64,000 nt of DNA from Castellaniella denitrificans (GTDB lineage Bacteria; Pseudomonadota; Gammaproteobacteria; Burkholderiales; Burkholderiaceae_B): positions 108,168 to 172,167 of the forward strand of contig NZ_JAPWHE010000003.1 in the NCBI RefSeq assembly GCF_027214045.1, given 5' to 3'. Under the pieces are notes generated by a model, which was not told the origin of the DNA, searched no databases, and saw only the letters and a program-made list of their open reading frames with translations. Each line of letters begins with the position of its first letter. The first letter of the stretch is position 1. Positions 32,096 through 40,381 of the stretch are shown here, piece after piece. The position numbers and the translations under genes are program-made.

Positions 32096-32752
32096 GTGAT
32101 GTTCAACGCATTGATGAGTGATATGGCCGCCGATCGTTATCACGCCACCGGTTCGCAAGTCGAGTACCAGCACGGCTCGAACGAGCAGGTGCTGCGGAAT
32201 CGGCCAGGCATCACGGATCCGGCCGTCATGGACGAACTCGAGACGAGACTGCTGCTGCGGCTCTATGAACGCGTGATGCGGGAACAGTTTCCCAATCGGC
32301 GGCTGGATGTCGCCGACCTGATGGGATGGCATCACCAGTGGCTGGGCAATCTGTACGATTGGGCGGGACGGCCCCGGTCCGTCAATATGAGCAAGGACGG
32401 TTTTCATTTCGCCGCCGCCCTGCAGATTCCCCGGCTACTGGACGAGTTCGAGCAGAAATACCTGCATCGCTACACACCGTGCCATGACGTGGACAATGAA
32501 TCGTTGGCCGATGCCATTGCCGTTTGCCATGTCGAACTGATCCTCATCCATCCGTTCCGAGAAGGCAACGGACGCGTGTCGCGCCTGTTGGCGGACGTGA
32601 TGGCAGTGCAGGCCGGACATGGCCCGCTGGACTACAGTCGATGGGATGCGGACAAGACCGCGTATTTCACCGCGATCCAGTGCGGCGTGGGCATGGACTA
32701 CGTGCCCATGCGCGCATTGGTCAGCGTTGCGCTGGCTGGGCGGGGCGGGTGA
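32096..32752 (+). CDS. Fic/DOC-family protein (AMP transferase)
   Basis: Fic-domain enzyme that transfers AMP or a similar group to target-protein hydroxyls. The catalytic motif HPFREGNGRVSR is complete (HxFx[D/E]GNGRxxR), and upstream GRPRSVNMSKDGFHFA forms the flap region. It has up to 218 residues; the GTG at 32096, ATG at 32099 and ATG at 32114 are all possible, and none has a good ribosome site. No inhibitory (S/T)xxxE(G/N) helix was seen in the protein itself, so it would need a separate antitoxin. A candidate lies convergent, overlapping its end by 32 bases. Confidence 0.88.
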   Translation: MMFNALMSDMAADRYHATGSQVEYQHGSNEQVLRNRPGITDPAVMDELETRLLLRLYERVMREQFPNRRLDVADLMGWHHQWLGNLYDWAGRPRSVNMSKDGFHFAAALQIPRLLDEFEQKYLHRYTPCHDVDNESLADAIAVCHVELILIHPFREGNGRVSRLLADVMAVQAGHGPLDYSRWDADKTAYFTAIQCGVGMDYVPMRALVSVALAGRGG

Positions 32753-32909
32753 TCGTCGCCAGGGAAACCTGGGGCAGGTGGCTGTCCCCGCCGCGAAGTT
32801 TTGCCTCGATGTCGGCGATGCGTTGACCCGTTTCGATGGCCGTGGAACTGGCCACGGCGCGCAGGATGGCCTCCTGGCTGGGGTGCTGATGCATGCGCTG
32901 ACTGGACAT
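32721..32909 (-). CDS. Candidate VbhA-like antitoxin of the Fic protein
   Basis: A 62-residue frame on the strand opposite Fic, starting ATG 32909 seven bases after AGG. It has strong G/C preference at third positions, as real genes here do. Its middle, AVASSTAIETGQRIADIEAK, resembles the inhibitory helix of VbhA-type antitoxins (SxxxEG), with Ser-Thr-Ala-Ile-Glu-Thr in place of Ser-x-x-x-Glu-Gly. A TAAAAT box lies about 30 bases upstream. The convergent orientation is unusual, since known vbhA/yhfG genes precede fic on the same strand. The family call rests on a short motif. Confidence 0.5.
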   Translation of the reverse strand: MSSQRMHQHPSQEAILRAVASSTAIETGQRIADIEAKLRGGDSHLPQVSLATITRPAQPAQR

Positions 32910-33000
32910 GAAAATGCCTGATTCAAAAGGAATGTTCCATTTTACCGCCTGCGCCCGGGCGAAGCCATCCTGTTGTGGCGCTCATCCCACGCCGCCCGCG

Positions 33001-33831
33001 TCATGACGGGCGGGGGCCAAGCAGCCGGGCCATGTCCGCGTAGCTGACCGCGTCTTCCCCGAACGTGAACGTGCCGCGTTCCGCCATTTCGCGGCCGGCG
33101 CGCAGGAAAGCGCCGAACGCCGCGCGGCCGAGCGCGCTGCCCACGCTGATGCGCTTGACGCCCATGCCGGATAGCTCGTCCAGCGTGAAATTCATCCCGG
33201 GCGAGCCCATCAGCACGTTCACCGGGCGGTCCACCGCACTGACCACGGCCTGGATTTCCTCTCGCGTGCGCAGCCCCGGCGCGTAGAGCACGTCGGCGCC
33301 CGCCTCCTGGTACGCCTGCAGGCGGCGGATCGTGTCTTTCAGGTCGTCACGCCCATGCAGATGGTTTTCCGCGCGCGCCGTCAGCGTGAAGGGGTAGGGC
33401 AGCGCCCGCACCGCCTCGACCGCCGCCGTCACGCGGTCCACCGCCTCGGCCAGATCGAAGATCGGGGCGTCCACCCGGCCCGTGGCGTCTTCGATGGAGG
33501 CGCCCACCGCTCCCGCCTGCGCCGTCAGCCTGTAGGTTTCCGCAATGCCCTCCAGCGTGTCGGCATAGCCGCTTTCCATGTCCGCGCTGACGGGCAGGTC
33601 CGTGGCCTCGGCCAGCGCTTTCACGTGCGCCAGCATCTGGTCCCGGTCGACCTGGTAGTCGGACAGGCCCCGGGTGTAGGCGTAGCCCGCGCTGGTGGTC
33701 GCCAGTGCCTGGAAACCCATGCCCGCCAGCAGTTTCGCCGTGCCGATGTCCCAGGGGTTGGGGATGATGAAGGCGCGGGGGGCGTGGTGGAGAGATTGGA
33801 AAAGGTGGGCTTTTTGGGTGGGCATGGGCAT
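33001..33831 (-). CDS. Isocitrate lyase/PEP mutase-family enzyme
   Basis: TIM-barrel enzyme of 276 residues in the PEP mutase / isocitrate lyase superfamily. Typical blocks are PNPWDIGTAKLLAGMGFQAL, the metal-site ADMESGYADT (in place of the D-x-D-x-G-Y-G of PEP mutases) and AGAVGASIEDATGR. Members cleave or rearrange 2-oxo or phosphono acids (for example oxaloacetate decarboxylase, 2-methylisocitrate lyase). The exact reaction is not readable. The loop cysteine motif KKCGH of true isocitrate lyases is absent. It stands alone between the Fic module and a redox gene. Confidence 0.8.
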   Translation of the reverse strand: MPMPTQKAHLFQSLHHAPRAFIIPNPWDIGTAKLLAGMGFQALATTSAGYAYTRGLSDYQVDRDQMLAHVKALAEATDLPVSADMESGYADTLEGIAETYRLTAQAGAVGASIEDATGRVDAPIFDLAEAVDRVTAAVEAVRALPYPFTLTARAENHLHGRDDLKDTIRRLQAYQEAGADVLYAPGLRTREEIQAVVSAVDRPVNVLMGSPGMNFTLDELSGMGVKRISVGSALGRAAFGAFLRAGREMAERGTFTFGEDAVSYADMARLLGPRPS

Positions 33832-33959
33832 GAGGGGCGGATTGGGGGCGGTTTGATGAGTGCCCTGGTGTGAAGAGGGTGTCGGCTTTCAGAGGAAATT
33901 TCTTGCGGAATGGTCACACTCGGCCCAGACGCGCGTTCGACATGATTGTCCGGAACGGA

Positions 33960-34406
33960 TCACAATGTGGCGGCGACAGGAAGCCGAAATGGCGCACCCA
34001 GCCGGTTGAACGCGTTCATTGCGGCGATCGTGATGGTGAGGTCGACCAGATCTTTGGGCGTGAATTGTGCCGAGGCTGCGGCATACGCTTCGTCCGAGGC
34101 ATGCGTTTCGCTGACAAGGGTCACCTCCTCCGCCCAGGCCAGCGCGGCGCGCTCCTGGTCAGAGAATAAGTGATGCACCTCGTCCCAGACCGGTACCAAC
34201 GCGATCTTGTCGATCGACATGATTTTCCTCAGGTCGCGGCTGTGCATGTCGATGCAGTGGGCGCAGCCGTTGATTTGTGAAACGCGAAGGAACACGAGGT
34301 GCACGAGTTCCTCGGGAAGGTTCGTCTTCTGCGTGATGTATTGGTGGATACCGAAAAGAGCCTTCGCGCCGTCAGGTGCGATCTCTTGCCAGTTCAATCG
34401 GGCCAT
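33960..34406 (-). CDS. Carboxymuconolactone decarboxylase-family protein (AhpD-like)
   Basis: A 148-residue alpha-helical protein. The Cys-x-x-Cys centre with nearby His, INGCAHCIDMHSRDLRK, is the active site of AhpD-like alkylhydroperoxidases. It probably reduces peroxides or is a related small redox enzyme. It is divergent from a MocR regulator across 156 bases, which suggests control by that regulator. Third-position G+C is somewhat lower than in the surrounding genes. Confidence 0.87.
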   Translation of the reverse strand: MARLNWQEIAPDGAKALFGIHQYITQKTNLPEELVHLVFLRVSQINGCAHCIDMHSRDLRKIMSIDKIALVPVWDEVHHLFSDQERAALAWAEEVTLVSETHASDEAYAAASAQFTPKDLVDLTITIAAMNAFNRLGAPFRLPVAATL

Positions 34407-34562
34407 TTCAATCCTTTACTGTCGTTGATGGTGAGTCGTGTCGCGGTCGGCACGCCCCGGGAGCGCCTATCGACTTCGGCCGCGATCCATGTCATAACGC
34501 CACGATACTCCGCCGGATATCGGAGAAACAGGCCCAAAAAATGCCGAAACGACTGACCCAAG

Positions 34563-35981
34563 ATGACTGACCCCAAGACGCCCAATGCGCTTTCCTTCCA
34601 GGTGGACCGTGCCGCCATCGCCCCCATAGGCGACCAGATCCATGCGAGCCTGCGACAGGCGATCGTCGAGGGACGGCTTGCGCCAGGGCAGCGTTTGCCT
34701 TCCGGCCGAGACCTCGCCGCGCAGCTTGGCGTTGCGCGCGGCACGATTCGTGTGGCCTATGATCGGCTGATTGCCGAGAACCTTGTGTTCGGTGCCGGCC
34801 CCGCAGGCACACGCGTATGCACTCGACCACCCGCCCGCCAAGAGGACGACGAGGCGCCCCTCGACGGGCCTTTGGCGGCTTTTACCCGCCCCTATTCGAG
34901 CGCCCCGCTGCCGTTCCAGATGGGCGTGCCGGCTGACGACGCGTTTCCCGCCAAGCTCTGGGCCCGCATGCGGGCGCGCGCCGTACGCGCCGATGCCATG
35001 ACTTACACGGCCTACGCCGACCCGCGCGGCGAACCTGCGCTGCGGACTCAGATCGCGAGCCATCTGGCCATCAGCCGACATATGCAATGCCACCCGGATC
35101 AGATCATCGTCACCAGCGGATACCGGCAGGGTCTGATGCTCGCGTTGACGGCACTGCGCCCACACGGGCGCAAGGCGTGGATCGAGGAGCCAGGCTACCC
35201 GCTGGGAAGGCGCGCGCTGGAACTGACCGGAGCCGCGCTCGAACCTGTGCCTGTCGATGCCGAGGGGCTGCGCGTAGAAGAGGGCATCGTTCGCGCGCCA
35301 GACGCCCTGCTGGCACTGGTGACCCCGGGTCAACACGCACCGCTCGGCGTGACCTTGTCGCCGGCGCGCAGACACGCCCTGCTCGACTGGGCGGTGGCAA
35401 GCAAGGCATGGATCATCGAAGACGACTATCTCGGAGAACTACAACTCGACGGTCGGGCGGCACCGGCCCTTGCCGTAGGTAAAGCCGCCGAGCGCGTGAT
35501 TCACATCGGTTCGTTCAGCAAGACGCTCAGCCCGGCGTTGGGCCTCGGTTTCGTCGTCGCCCCCCGTTTGCTGGCGGAGCGTCTGGTCGAGGTTGCCGCC
35601 GTGTTGGCCCCGGCTCCGAACCGGACCACCCAACTCGCTGTCACGGAGTTTTTGGCGGATGGGCACTTCCTGCGTCATCTGCGCCAGATGAAGACGCTCT
35701 ATGCCGAGCGCCGCAATCTCGCGCTGGCGCATGTCGGCAAGTTTCTGTCGGGCCCACTCACCGCGGGCCTAGGCGTGATTGCCCCGCTTCCACAGAGCGC
35801 CGACGACAGCGCCATTGTCGACATTGCCCGCACACACGGCCTGGCGCCCTCCGCCCTCTCCGCCTGGTACCTGCGCCGCACGCATGCGCAGCGAGGCTTG
35901 TTACTCAGCGTGACGAACCTGCGGCCCGAAAACATCGATGACGCGTGCGCGAAACTTGCGAGTGTCGTTGCATCTCATTGA
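34563..35981 (+). CDS. MocR/PdxR-family regulator (GntR HTH + aminotransferase fold)
   Basis: A 472-residue fusion of an N-terminal GntR winged helix (residues 20-90; RLPSGRDLAAQLGVARGTIR) and a type I aminotransferase-like domain (about 120-470). The PLP-binding lysine lies in GSFSKTLSPALG, so cofactor binding should be kept. MocR proteins sense PLP or amino-group compounds. It is divergent from the AhpD-like gene, its likely target. A second MocR protein is encoded at 60213-61616. Confidence 0.92.
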   Translation: MTDPKTPNALSFQVDRAAIAPIGDQIHASLRQAIVEGRLAPGQRLPSGRDLAAQLGVARGTIRVAYDRLIAENLVFGAGPAGTRVCTRPPARQEDDEAPLDGPLAAFTRPYSSAPLPFQMGVPADDAFPAKLWARMRARAVRADAMTYTAYADPRGEPALRTQIASHLAISRHMQCHPDQIIVTSGYRQGLMLALTALRPHGRKAWIEEPGYPLGRRALELTGAALEPVPVDAEGLRVEEGIVRAPDALLALVTPGQHAPLGVTLSPARRHALLDWAVASKAWIIEDDYLGELQLDGRAAPALAVGKAAERVIHIGSFSKTLSPALGLGFVVAPRLLAERLVEVAAVLAPAPNRTTQLAVTEFLADGHFLRHLRQMKTLYAERRNLALAHVGKFLSGPLTAGLGVIAPLPQSADDSAIVDIARTHGLAPSALSAWYLRRTHAQRGLLLSVTNLRPENIDDACAKLASVVASH

Positions 35982-36019
35982 GTTGTGGCGCACAGGCGCC
36001 CAACATGCCGCACGCCTTC

Positions 36020-36442
36020 TTACGCTTCAGGTACCAACCCCGGATTCCAGACCACCTCCCACACATGCCCGTCCGGATCCTGGAAATACCCCGCATATCC
36101 GCCCCAGAACGTCTCCTGCGCCGGCTTCACGATCACGGCCCCCGCCGCGGCGGCCTGCGCCATCACCGCATCCACTTCGTCGCGCGACGCCACGTTATGG
36201 CCCAGGCTGAATGCCGTGGCACTGGCCGGGCCCGGCGGTAACCCGGAATCCTTTGCCAGGCTCTTGCGCGGCCACACCGCCAGCTTCAATCCCGCCTGCA
36301 GGTCGAAAAAAGCGACCGCGCCGTTTTCGAATTCTTTTCCGATGATGCCCTCGGTCGCCAGCCCCAGGCCGTCCCGATAGAACCGGACCGAACGGTCCAG
36401 GTCATCGACCCCCAGGGTGATGACGGTGATGCGTGGTTTCAT
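36020..36442 (-). CDS. VOC-family protein (glyoxalase/bleomycin-resistance fold)
   Basis: A 140-residue protein of two beta-alpha-beta-beta-beta modules. It starts MKPRITVITLGVDDLDRSV at 36442 and carries the family end block GYAGYFQDPDGHVWEV with its metal-site Glu. The ligand is not readable; glyoxalase, dioxygenase and drug-binding roles are all known. Its start lies within the 3' end of ampD (41-base overlap), so it is downstream in the same transcript. Confidence 0.87.
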   Translation of the reverse strand: MKPRITVITLGVDDLDRSVRFYRDGLGLATEGIIGKEFENGAVAFFDLQAGLKLAVWPRKSLAKDSGLPPGPASATAFSLGHNVASRDEVDAVMAQAAAAGAVIVKPAQETFWGGYAGYFQDPDGHVWEVVWNPGLVPEA

Positions 36443-37031
36443 GGCTGCGCTCCCCCCGCTCGAATCGTTCCCAGTCAAACGCTTCCCCCGGATCCGTCTT
36501 CCGGCCCGGCGCGATATGTTCGTGTCCCCGCACCGCCCGGATCGGGTGCCGGGCGCGGATTGCCGCCGCCAGGGCGTCCAGCCGTTCGTACTGCGCGTCC
36601 GTATAGGCCAGCGTGTCCGTGCCTTCCAGTTCGATGCCGATGGAAAAATCGTTGCAGCGCTCGCGCCCTTCGAAGGACGAAACGCCCGCATGCCAGGCGC
36701 GCAGCACCGTGGGCACGAATTGCACGATCGTCCCGTCGCGGCGGATCAGGAAATGGGCGGAGACCCGCAGGTCGCGGATGTGCTCGAACCAGGGGTGGGA
36801 TGCGATGTCCAGGCGGTTCTGGAAAAAATCGATGATGGCCTCGCCCGTGAACACGCCGGGCGGCAGGCTGATGTTGTGGATCACCAGCAGGCAGGGGTCT
36901 TCGTCGTCGGGCCGCTGATCGTGATTGGGGGAGGGACGGCGCAGGACTCCGCGGCCCTCGGCCAGCCAGCCATCCGGCCCGATGGACAGGGACCGCTCCG
37001 GCGCGGGCGCGGCAGGCGTCCCCGCCGTCAT
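36402..37031 (-). CDS. ampD: 1,6-anhydro-N-acetylmuramyl-L-alanine amidase AmpD
   Basis: Cytosolic zinc amidase of cell-wall recycling that removes the peptide from anhydro-muropeptides; its loss derepresses ampC-type beta-lactamases in many bacteria. It has 209 residues. The zinc ligands are visible in LVIHNISLPPG and RGHEHIAPGRKTDPG, with the family's FSIGIELEG between. The start ATG abuts the stop of the upstream PP0621-type gene. The order (CcsA-like, PP0621, ampD) is common in Burkholderiales. Confidence 0.95.
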   Translation of the reverse strand: MTAGTPAAPAPERSLSIGPDGWLAEGRGVLRRPSPNHDQRPDDEDPCLLVIHNISLPPGVFTGEAIIDFFQNRLDIASHPWFEHIRDLRVSAHFLIRRDGTIVQFVPTVLRAWHAGVSSFEGRERCNDFSIGIELEGTDTLAYTDAQYERLDALAAAIRARHPIRAVRGHEHIAPGRKTDPGEAFDWERFERGERSHETTHHRHHPGGR

Positions 37032-37280
37032 TTATTTCCCCAGGCTCAGCCGGGCGTGTTCCGGGCTGCACCAGGTCTTGCCCTGGCTCTGGTAGGCCTC
37101 GGACCGGGGCAGGTAGATGCGGCAGTGGGCGCAGCGCACCATGGTTTCGGAGGCGGCCTTGGCGTCGTCGGCCTGGCGGCGGGCGGCGGCCTGGCGGGCG
37201 TTGGCCTTCTGGTGGCTCAGGACGCGGGAAACGAACAGGACGGCCAGGATGATGATCGCCCAGAGCAGGAATTTACCCAA
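37032..37280 (-). CDS. PP0621-family small membrane protein
   Basis: An 82-residue protein with one N-terminal membrane helix (GKFLLWAIIILAVLFVSRVL) and a C-terminal zinc-ribbon-like segment (VRCAHCRIYLPRSEA and WCSPEHA). The function is unknown. It overlaps the CcsA-like gene by 8 bases and abuts ampD, so it belongs to that operon. Confidence 0.85.
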   Translation of the reverse strand: MGKFLLWAIIILAVLFVSRVLSHQKANARQAAARRQADDAKAASETMVRCAHCRIYLPRSEAYQSQGKTWCSPEHARLSLGK

Positions 37281-38124
37281 GAGTGCCTCGTTGCAGGATG
37301 ACTTCCAGGACGAACCGGCTGCCCGTGTAGGACAGCAGCAGGAAGGCGAAGCCGGCCAGCGTCCAGCGCAGGGCGACGCGGCCGCGCCAGCCCTGGATGT
37401 GACGGCCCGCCAGCAGCACGCCGAAGGTGGCCCAGGAAAGCAGGGTGAAGACGGTCTTGTGGTCCATGGGCAGGGCGCGGCCGCCCAGGCGCAGGGACAC
37501 GGCGCTGCCGGTCAGGACGGTCAGCGTCAGCACGCCGAAGCCGATCCAGATCAGGCGGAACAGCAGTTGTTCCAGGGTCAGCAGCGGCGGCATGGCGGTC
37601 ATGGCGCGGCCGATGGCGCCCTGTTCGCCGGCCGATTCGATGGGACGGTGCAGGTGGCGGTCCAGCACGGTCATCAGCATGGCGTGCAGCGCGGCCACGG
37701 TGATCAGGCCGTAGGCCGTCATGGCGATCAGCAGATGCACGCGCAGCCAGTCGTTGCTGGCGTGGGGCACCAGGTAGCCGTGTGGAAACAGGGTGGCCAG
37801 CAGACTGACGACGACGGCGGCGGGCAGCAGCAGGAGCAGCAGGCTGTCCAGACGCAACAGGAAGTTCTCGATCCAGAAGACGATCATGCCCAGCCACATG
37901 GCGGTGGACAGGGCCAGCGCCCAGCTCAGGTGCAGACCGCTGGGGACGATGACGGCGGCGGCCAGGCCGACGCCGTGCAGGGCGATGGCGCCCAGCAGGC
38001 AACTGCGGCCGATGGTGCCGGTGGGGCGGACGTCGCTGGCTTGCGCGATGGGCCGCCACAGGGCGATGCCCAGCACGGCGTAGGCCAGCGCGGCGAGCAA
38101 GTGAAATACAATGCTGACTGACAT
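37273..38124 (-). CDS. CcsA/ResC-like cytochrome c assembly or YpjD-type membrane protein
   Basis: Inner-membrane protein of 283 residues with about eight helices, starting MSVSIVFHLLAALAYAVL at 38124 after AGGAC. It belongs to the CcsA/CcmC/YpjD superfamily, related to heme handling in cytochrome c maturation; the YpjD branch next to ffh is of uncertain function. Conserved histidines are seen, for example in LPMDHKTVFTLLSW and LAGRHIQGWRG. It is divergent from ffh and heads the PP0621-ampD operon. The upstream in-frame ATG at 38169 is less likely. Confidence 0.85.
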   Translation of the reverse strand: MSVSIVFHLLAALAYAVLGIALWRPIAQASDVRPTGTIGRSCLLGAIALHGVGLAAAVIVPSGLHLSWALALSTAMWLGMIVFWIENFLLRLDSLLLLLLPAAVVVSLLATLFPHGYLVPHASNDWLRVHLLIAMTAYGLITVAALHAMLMTVLDRHLHRPIESAGEQGAIGRAMTAMPPLLTLEQLLFRLIWIGFGVLTLTVLTGSAVSLRLGGRALPMDHKTVFTLLSWATFGVLLAGRHIQGWRGRVALRWTLAGFAFLLLSYTGSRFVLEVILQRGTLG

Positions 38125-38219
38125 AGTCCTATCGGTGTCCGGCGCGCAAGGCCGCGCCCCCAAAAGCATCCATTTTATGCGCTGGCCGACGGATCAACCA
38201 GTTTTACGGATACGGCATC

Positions 38220-39635
38220 ATGCTCGATAACCTGACATCCCGCCTGTCGCGCGTCGTCAAGACCATGCGCGGCGAGGCCCGCCTGACCGAGGCCAACACC
38301 CAGGAGATGCTGCGCGAGGTCCGCATGGCGCTGCTGGAGGCCGACGTGGCGCTGCCGGTGGTGCGCGATTTCGTGGCGCGGGTCAAGGAATCCGCCCTGG
38401 GGCAGGAAGTCGCCGGCAGCCTGAACCCGGGCCAGGCGCTGGTCGGGGTGGTGCATAAAGAACTGACCGCCCTGATGGGCGGCGACCTGGGCGCCGAGGC
38501 GGGCGAACTGTCCCTGGCGACGCAGCCCCCGGCCGTGATCCTGATGGCCGGCCTGCAGGGCGCGGGCAAGACCACCACCACCGGCAAGCTGGCGAAATGG
38601 CTGTCCGAGGGCAATCACGTCCAGCACGGCCGCAAGACCGGCCGTAAAAAGGTGCTGGTGGTCAGCGCCGACGTCTACCGCCCGGCCGCCATCGATCAGT
38701 TGAAGACCGTGGCCGCCCAGGTGGGGGTCGATTTCCTGCCGACCGAGCCCACGCAAAAGCCCCAGGACATCGCCCGCGACGCCCTGGACCATGCCCGGCG
38801 CCACCACTACGACGTGCTGATCGTCGACACGGCGGGCCGCCTGGGCATCGACCAGGCCATGATGGACGAGATCCGCGCGCTGCACCAGTTGCTCTCGCCG
38901 ATCGAAACCCTGTTCGTGGTGGACGCCATGCAGGGCCAGGACGCGGTCAACGTGGCGCGCGCGTTCTCGGACGCGTTGCCGCTGACCGGCGTGGTGATGA
39001 CCAAGCTGGACGGCGACGCGCGCGGCGGCGCCGCGCTGTCGGTGCGCCAGATCACCGGCAAGCCGCTGAAATTCGTCGGCGTGTCCGAAAAGCTCGACGG
39101 GCTGGAGTCCTTCCACCCCGAACGCATGGCCCAGCGCATCCTGGGCATGGGCGACATCGTGTCGCTGGTCGAGCAGGCCCAGAAGAACATCGACATCGCC
39201 GAGGCGCAGAAACTCGCCGCGCGCATGAAGTCCGGCGAACGCTTCGATCTGAACGATTTTCGCGACCAGTTGCAACAGGTGAAGAAACTGGGCGACATGG
39301 GTTCGCTGCTGGAAAAGCTGCCGGCGCAGTTCGCCCAGGCCGCGTCCCAGGTCCAGGGCGGTCAGGCGGAAAAGCAGATGGCCCGCACGGAAGGCATCCT
39401 GAATTCCATGACGCCGCTGGAACGCGCCAGGCCCGAACTCATCAAGGCCTCGCGCAAGCGTCGCATCGCCACGGGCTCGGGCGTCCCGGTGCAAGAGGTC
39501 AACCGCCTGCTCAAGCAATTCGAGCAGATGCAGGGCATGATGAAGCAGATGAAAAAAGGCGGCATGGCGAAGATGATGCGCGCCATGGGCGGGATGAAGG
39601 GCCTGGGCGGATTCGGCCGGGGCGGCTTTCGCTGA
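38220..39635 (+). CDS. ffh: Signal recognition particle protein Ffh
   Basis: SRP54 GTPase of 471 residues that binds 4.5S RNA and signal sequences and targets membrane proteins to FtsY and SecYEG. The NG domain shows GLQGAGKTTTTGKLA, DVYRPAAIDQLK, VDTAGRLGID and TKLDGDARGGAAL. The C-terminal M domain is Met-rich with GSGVPVQEVNRLLKQFEQM and ends in a Gly/Met-rich tail. It is convergent with bfr, with 11 bases between. Confidence 0.98.
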   Translation: MLDNLTSRLSRVVKTMRGEARLTEANTQEMLREVRMALLEADVALPVVRDFVARVKESALGQEVAGSLNPGQALVGVVHKELTALMGGDLGAEAGELSLATQPPAVILMAGLQGAGKTTTTGKLAKWLSEGNHVQHGRKTGRKKVLVVSADVYRPAAIDQLKTVAAQVGVDFLPTEPTQKPQDIARDALDHARRHHYDVLIVDTAGRLGIDQAMMDEIRALHQLLSPIETLFVVDAMQGQDAVNVARAFSDALPLTGVVMTKLDGDARGGAALSVRQITGKPLKFVGVSEKLDGLESFHPERMAQRILGMGDIVSLVEQAQKNIDIAEAQKLAARMKSGERFDLNDFRDQLQQVKKLGDMGSLLEKLPAQFAQAASQVQGGQAEKQMARTEGILNSMTPLERARPELIKASRKRRIATGSGVPVQEVNRLLKQFEQMQGMMKQMKKGGMAKMMRAMGGMKGLGGFGRGGFR

Positions 39636-39646
39636 TCCTCGCCGGA

Positions 39647-40111
39647 TCAGGTCTGCGACTGCAGGTAGTTCCGCAGGCCGATCTTCTCGATCAGGCCCAG
39701 CTGCTTTTCCAGCCAGTAGGCGTGGTCGGCCTCGGTGTCCTGCAATTGCTTCAGCAGCAGGTCGCGGGTGACGTAGTCGCCGTGGGCCTCGCAGAGCGAA
39801 ATGCCCTCGCGCAGGGATGCGCGCACTTCGTATTCCAGTTCCAGATCGGCGCGCAGCATGCCGGGCACATCCGTTCCCGCCGTGAAGGCGTCGGGGCGCA
39901 TGTCGGGCTCGGCTTCGAGCATCAGCAGGCGTTGCAGCAGCGCGTCGGCGTGCTGGGTTTCCTCTTGCATTTCATGATCGCTGCGGGCGTGCAGTTTGCT
40001 CAGGCCCATGTCCTGATAGCGGCGCGAGTGCAGGAAATACTGGTCGCGCGCGGCCAGTTCGCTGCGCAGTTGCCGGGTGAGGTAGGCGATGACTTCGGGG
40101 TGACCTTGCAT
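39647..40111 (-). CDS. bfr: Bacterioferritin without the heme-ligand methionine
   Basis: Iron-storage protein of 154 residues with the Bfr four-helix bundle. All ferroxidase ligands are present: Glu18, Glu51, His54, Glu93, Glu127 and His130. The residue that ligates heme in typical Bfr, Met52, is Thr52 here (QEETQHAD), so this subunit should not bind heme in the usual way. In some bacteria such subunits pair with a heme-binding partner; none is seen in this window. Confidence 0.93.
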   Translation of the reverse strand: MQGHPEVIAYLTRQLRSELAARDQYFLHSRRYQDMGLSKLHARSDHEMQEETQHADALLQRLLMLEAEPDMRPDAFTAGTDVPGMLRADLELEYEVRASLREGISLCEAHGDYVTRDLLLKQLQDTEADHAYWLEKQLGLIEKIGLRNYLQSQT

Positions 40112-40161
40112 GGGGGGCTTTTATCGATGCGATGACGGGTGAAAGTATGCCACGTCTGCAA

Positions 40162-40368
40162 TCAGCCGCCCCCCACCGCCACCACGATCTCGATCCGGTC
40201 GCCATCGGCCAGCGGGGCCTGGGCGTGCTGGCTGCGGGGCACGATGTCGCCGTTGCGTTCCACGGCGATGCGTTTGCCTTCGTAGCCCAGGTGGACCACC
40301 AGGTCGTGGACGGTGCGCACGTCGTCCAGGGCGGTGTCAGTGCCGTTCAGCAGGATGTTCAGGCTCAT
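40162..40368 (-). CDS. thiS: Sulfur carrier protein ThiS
   Basis: A 68-residue ubiquitin-like carrier that ends in GG after VVAVGG; the C terminus reads VAVGGG. It is thiocarboxylated and gives sulfur to thiazole synthase ThiG in thiamine synthesis. The body (MSLNILLNGTDTALDDV, LGYEGKRIAVERNG) fits ThiS better than MoaD. It lies between pip and bfr; no thiG follows it, and the genes around it are not thiamine genes. Confidence 0.88.
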   Translation of the reverse strand: MSLNILLNGTDTALDDVRTVHDLVVHLGYEGKRIAVERNGDIVPRSQHAQAPLADGDRIEIVVAVGGG

Positions 40369-40381
40369 GGCGTCGGTCTCC

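Noticed and set aside
34000-36000. Transferred island at the AhpD-like/MocR pair
   Set aside because: The AhpD-like gene is somewhat less G+C-rich, but the MocR gene looks normal and no border signals were seen, so this was not reported as an island.
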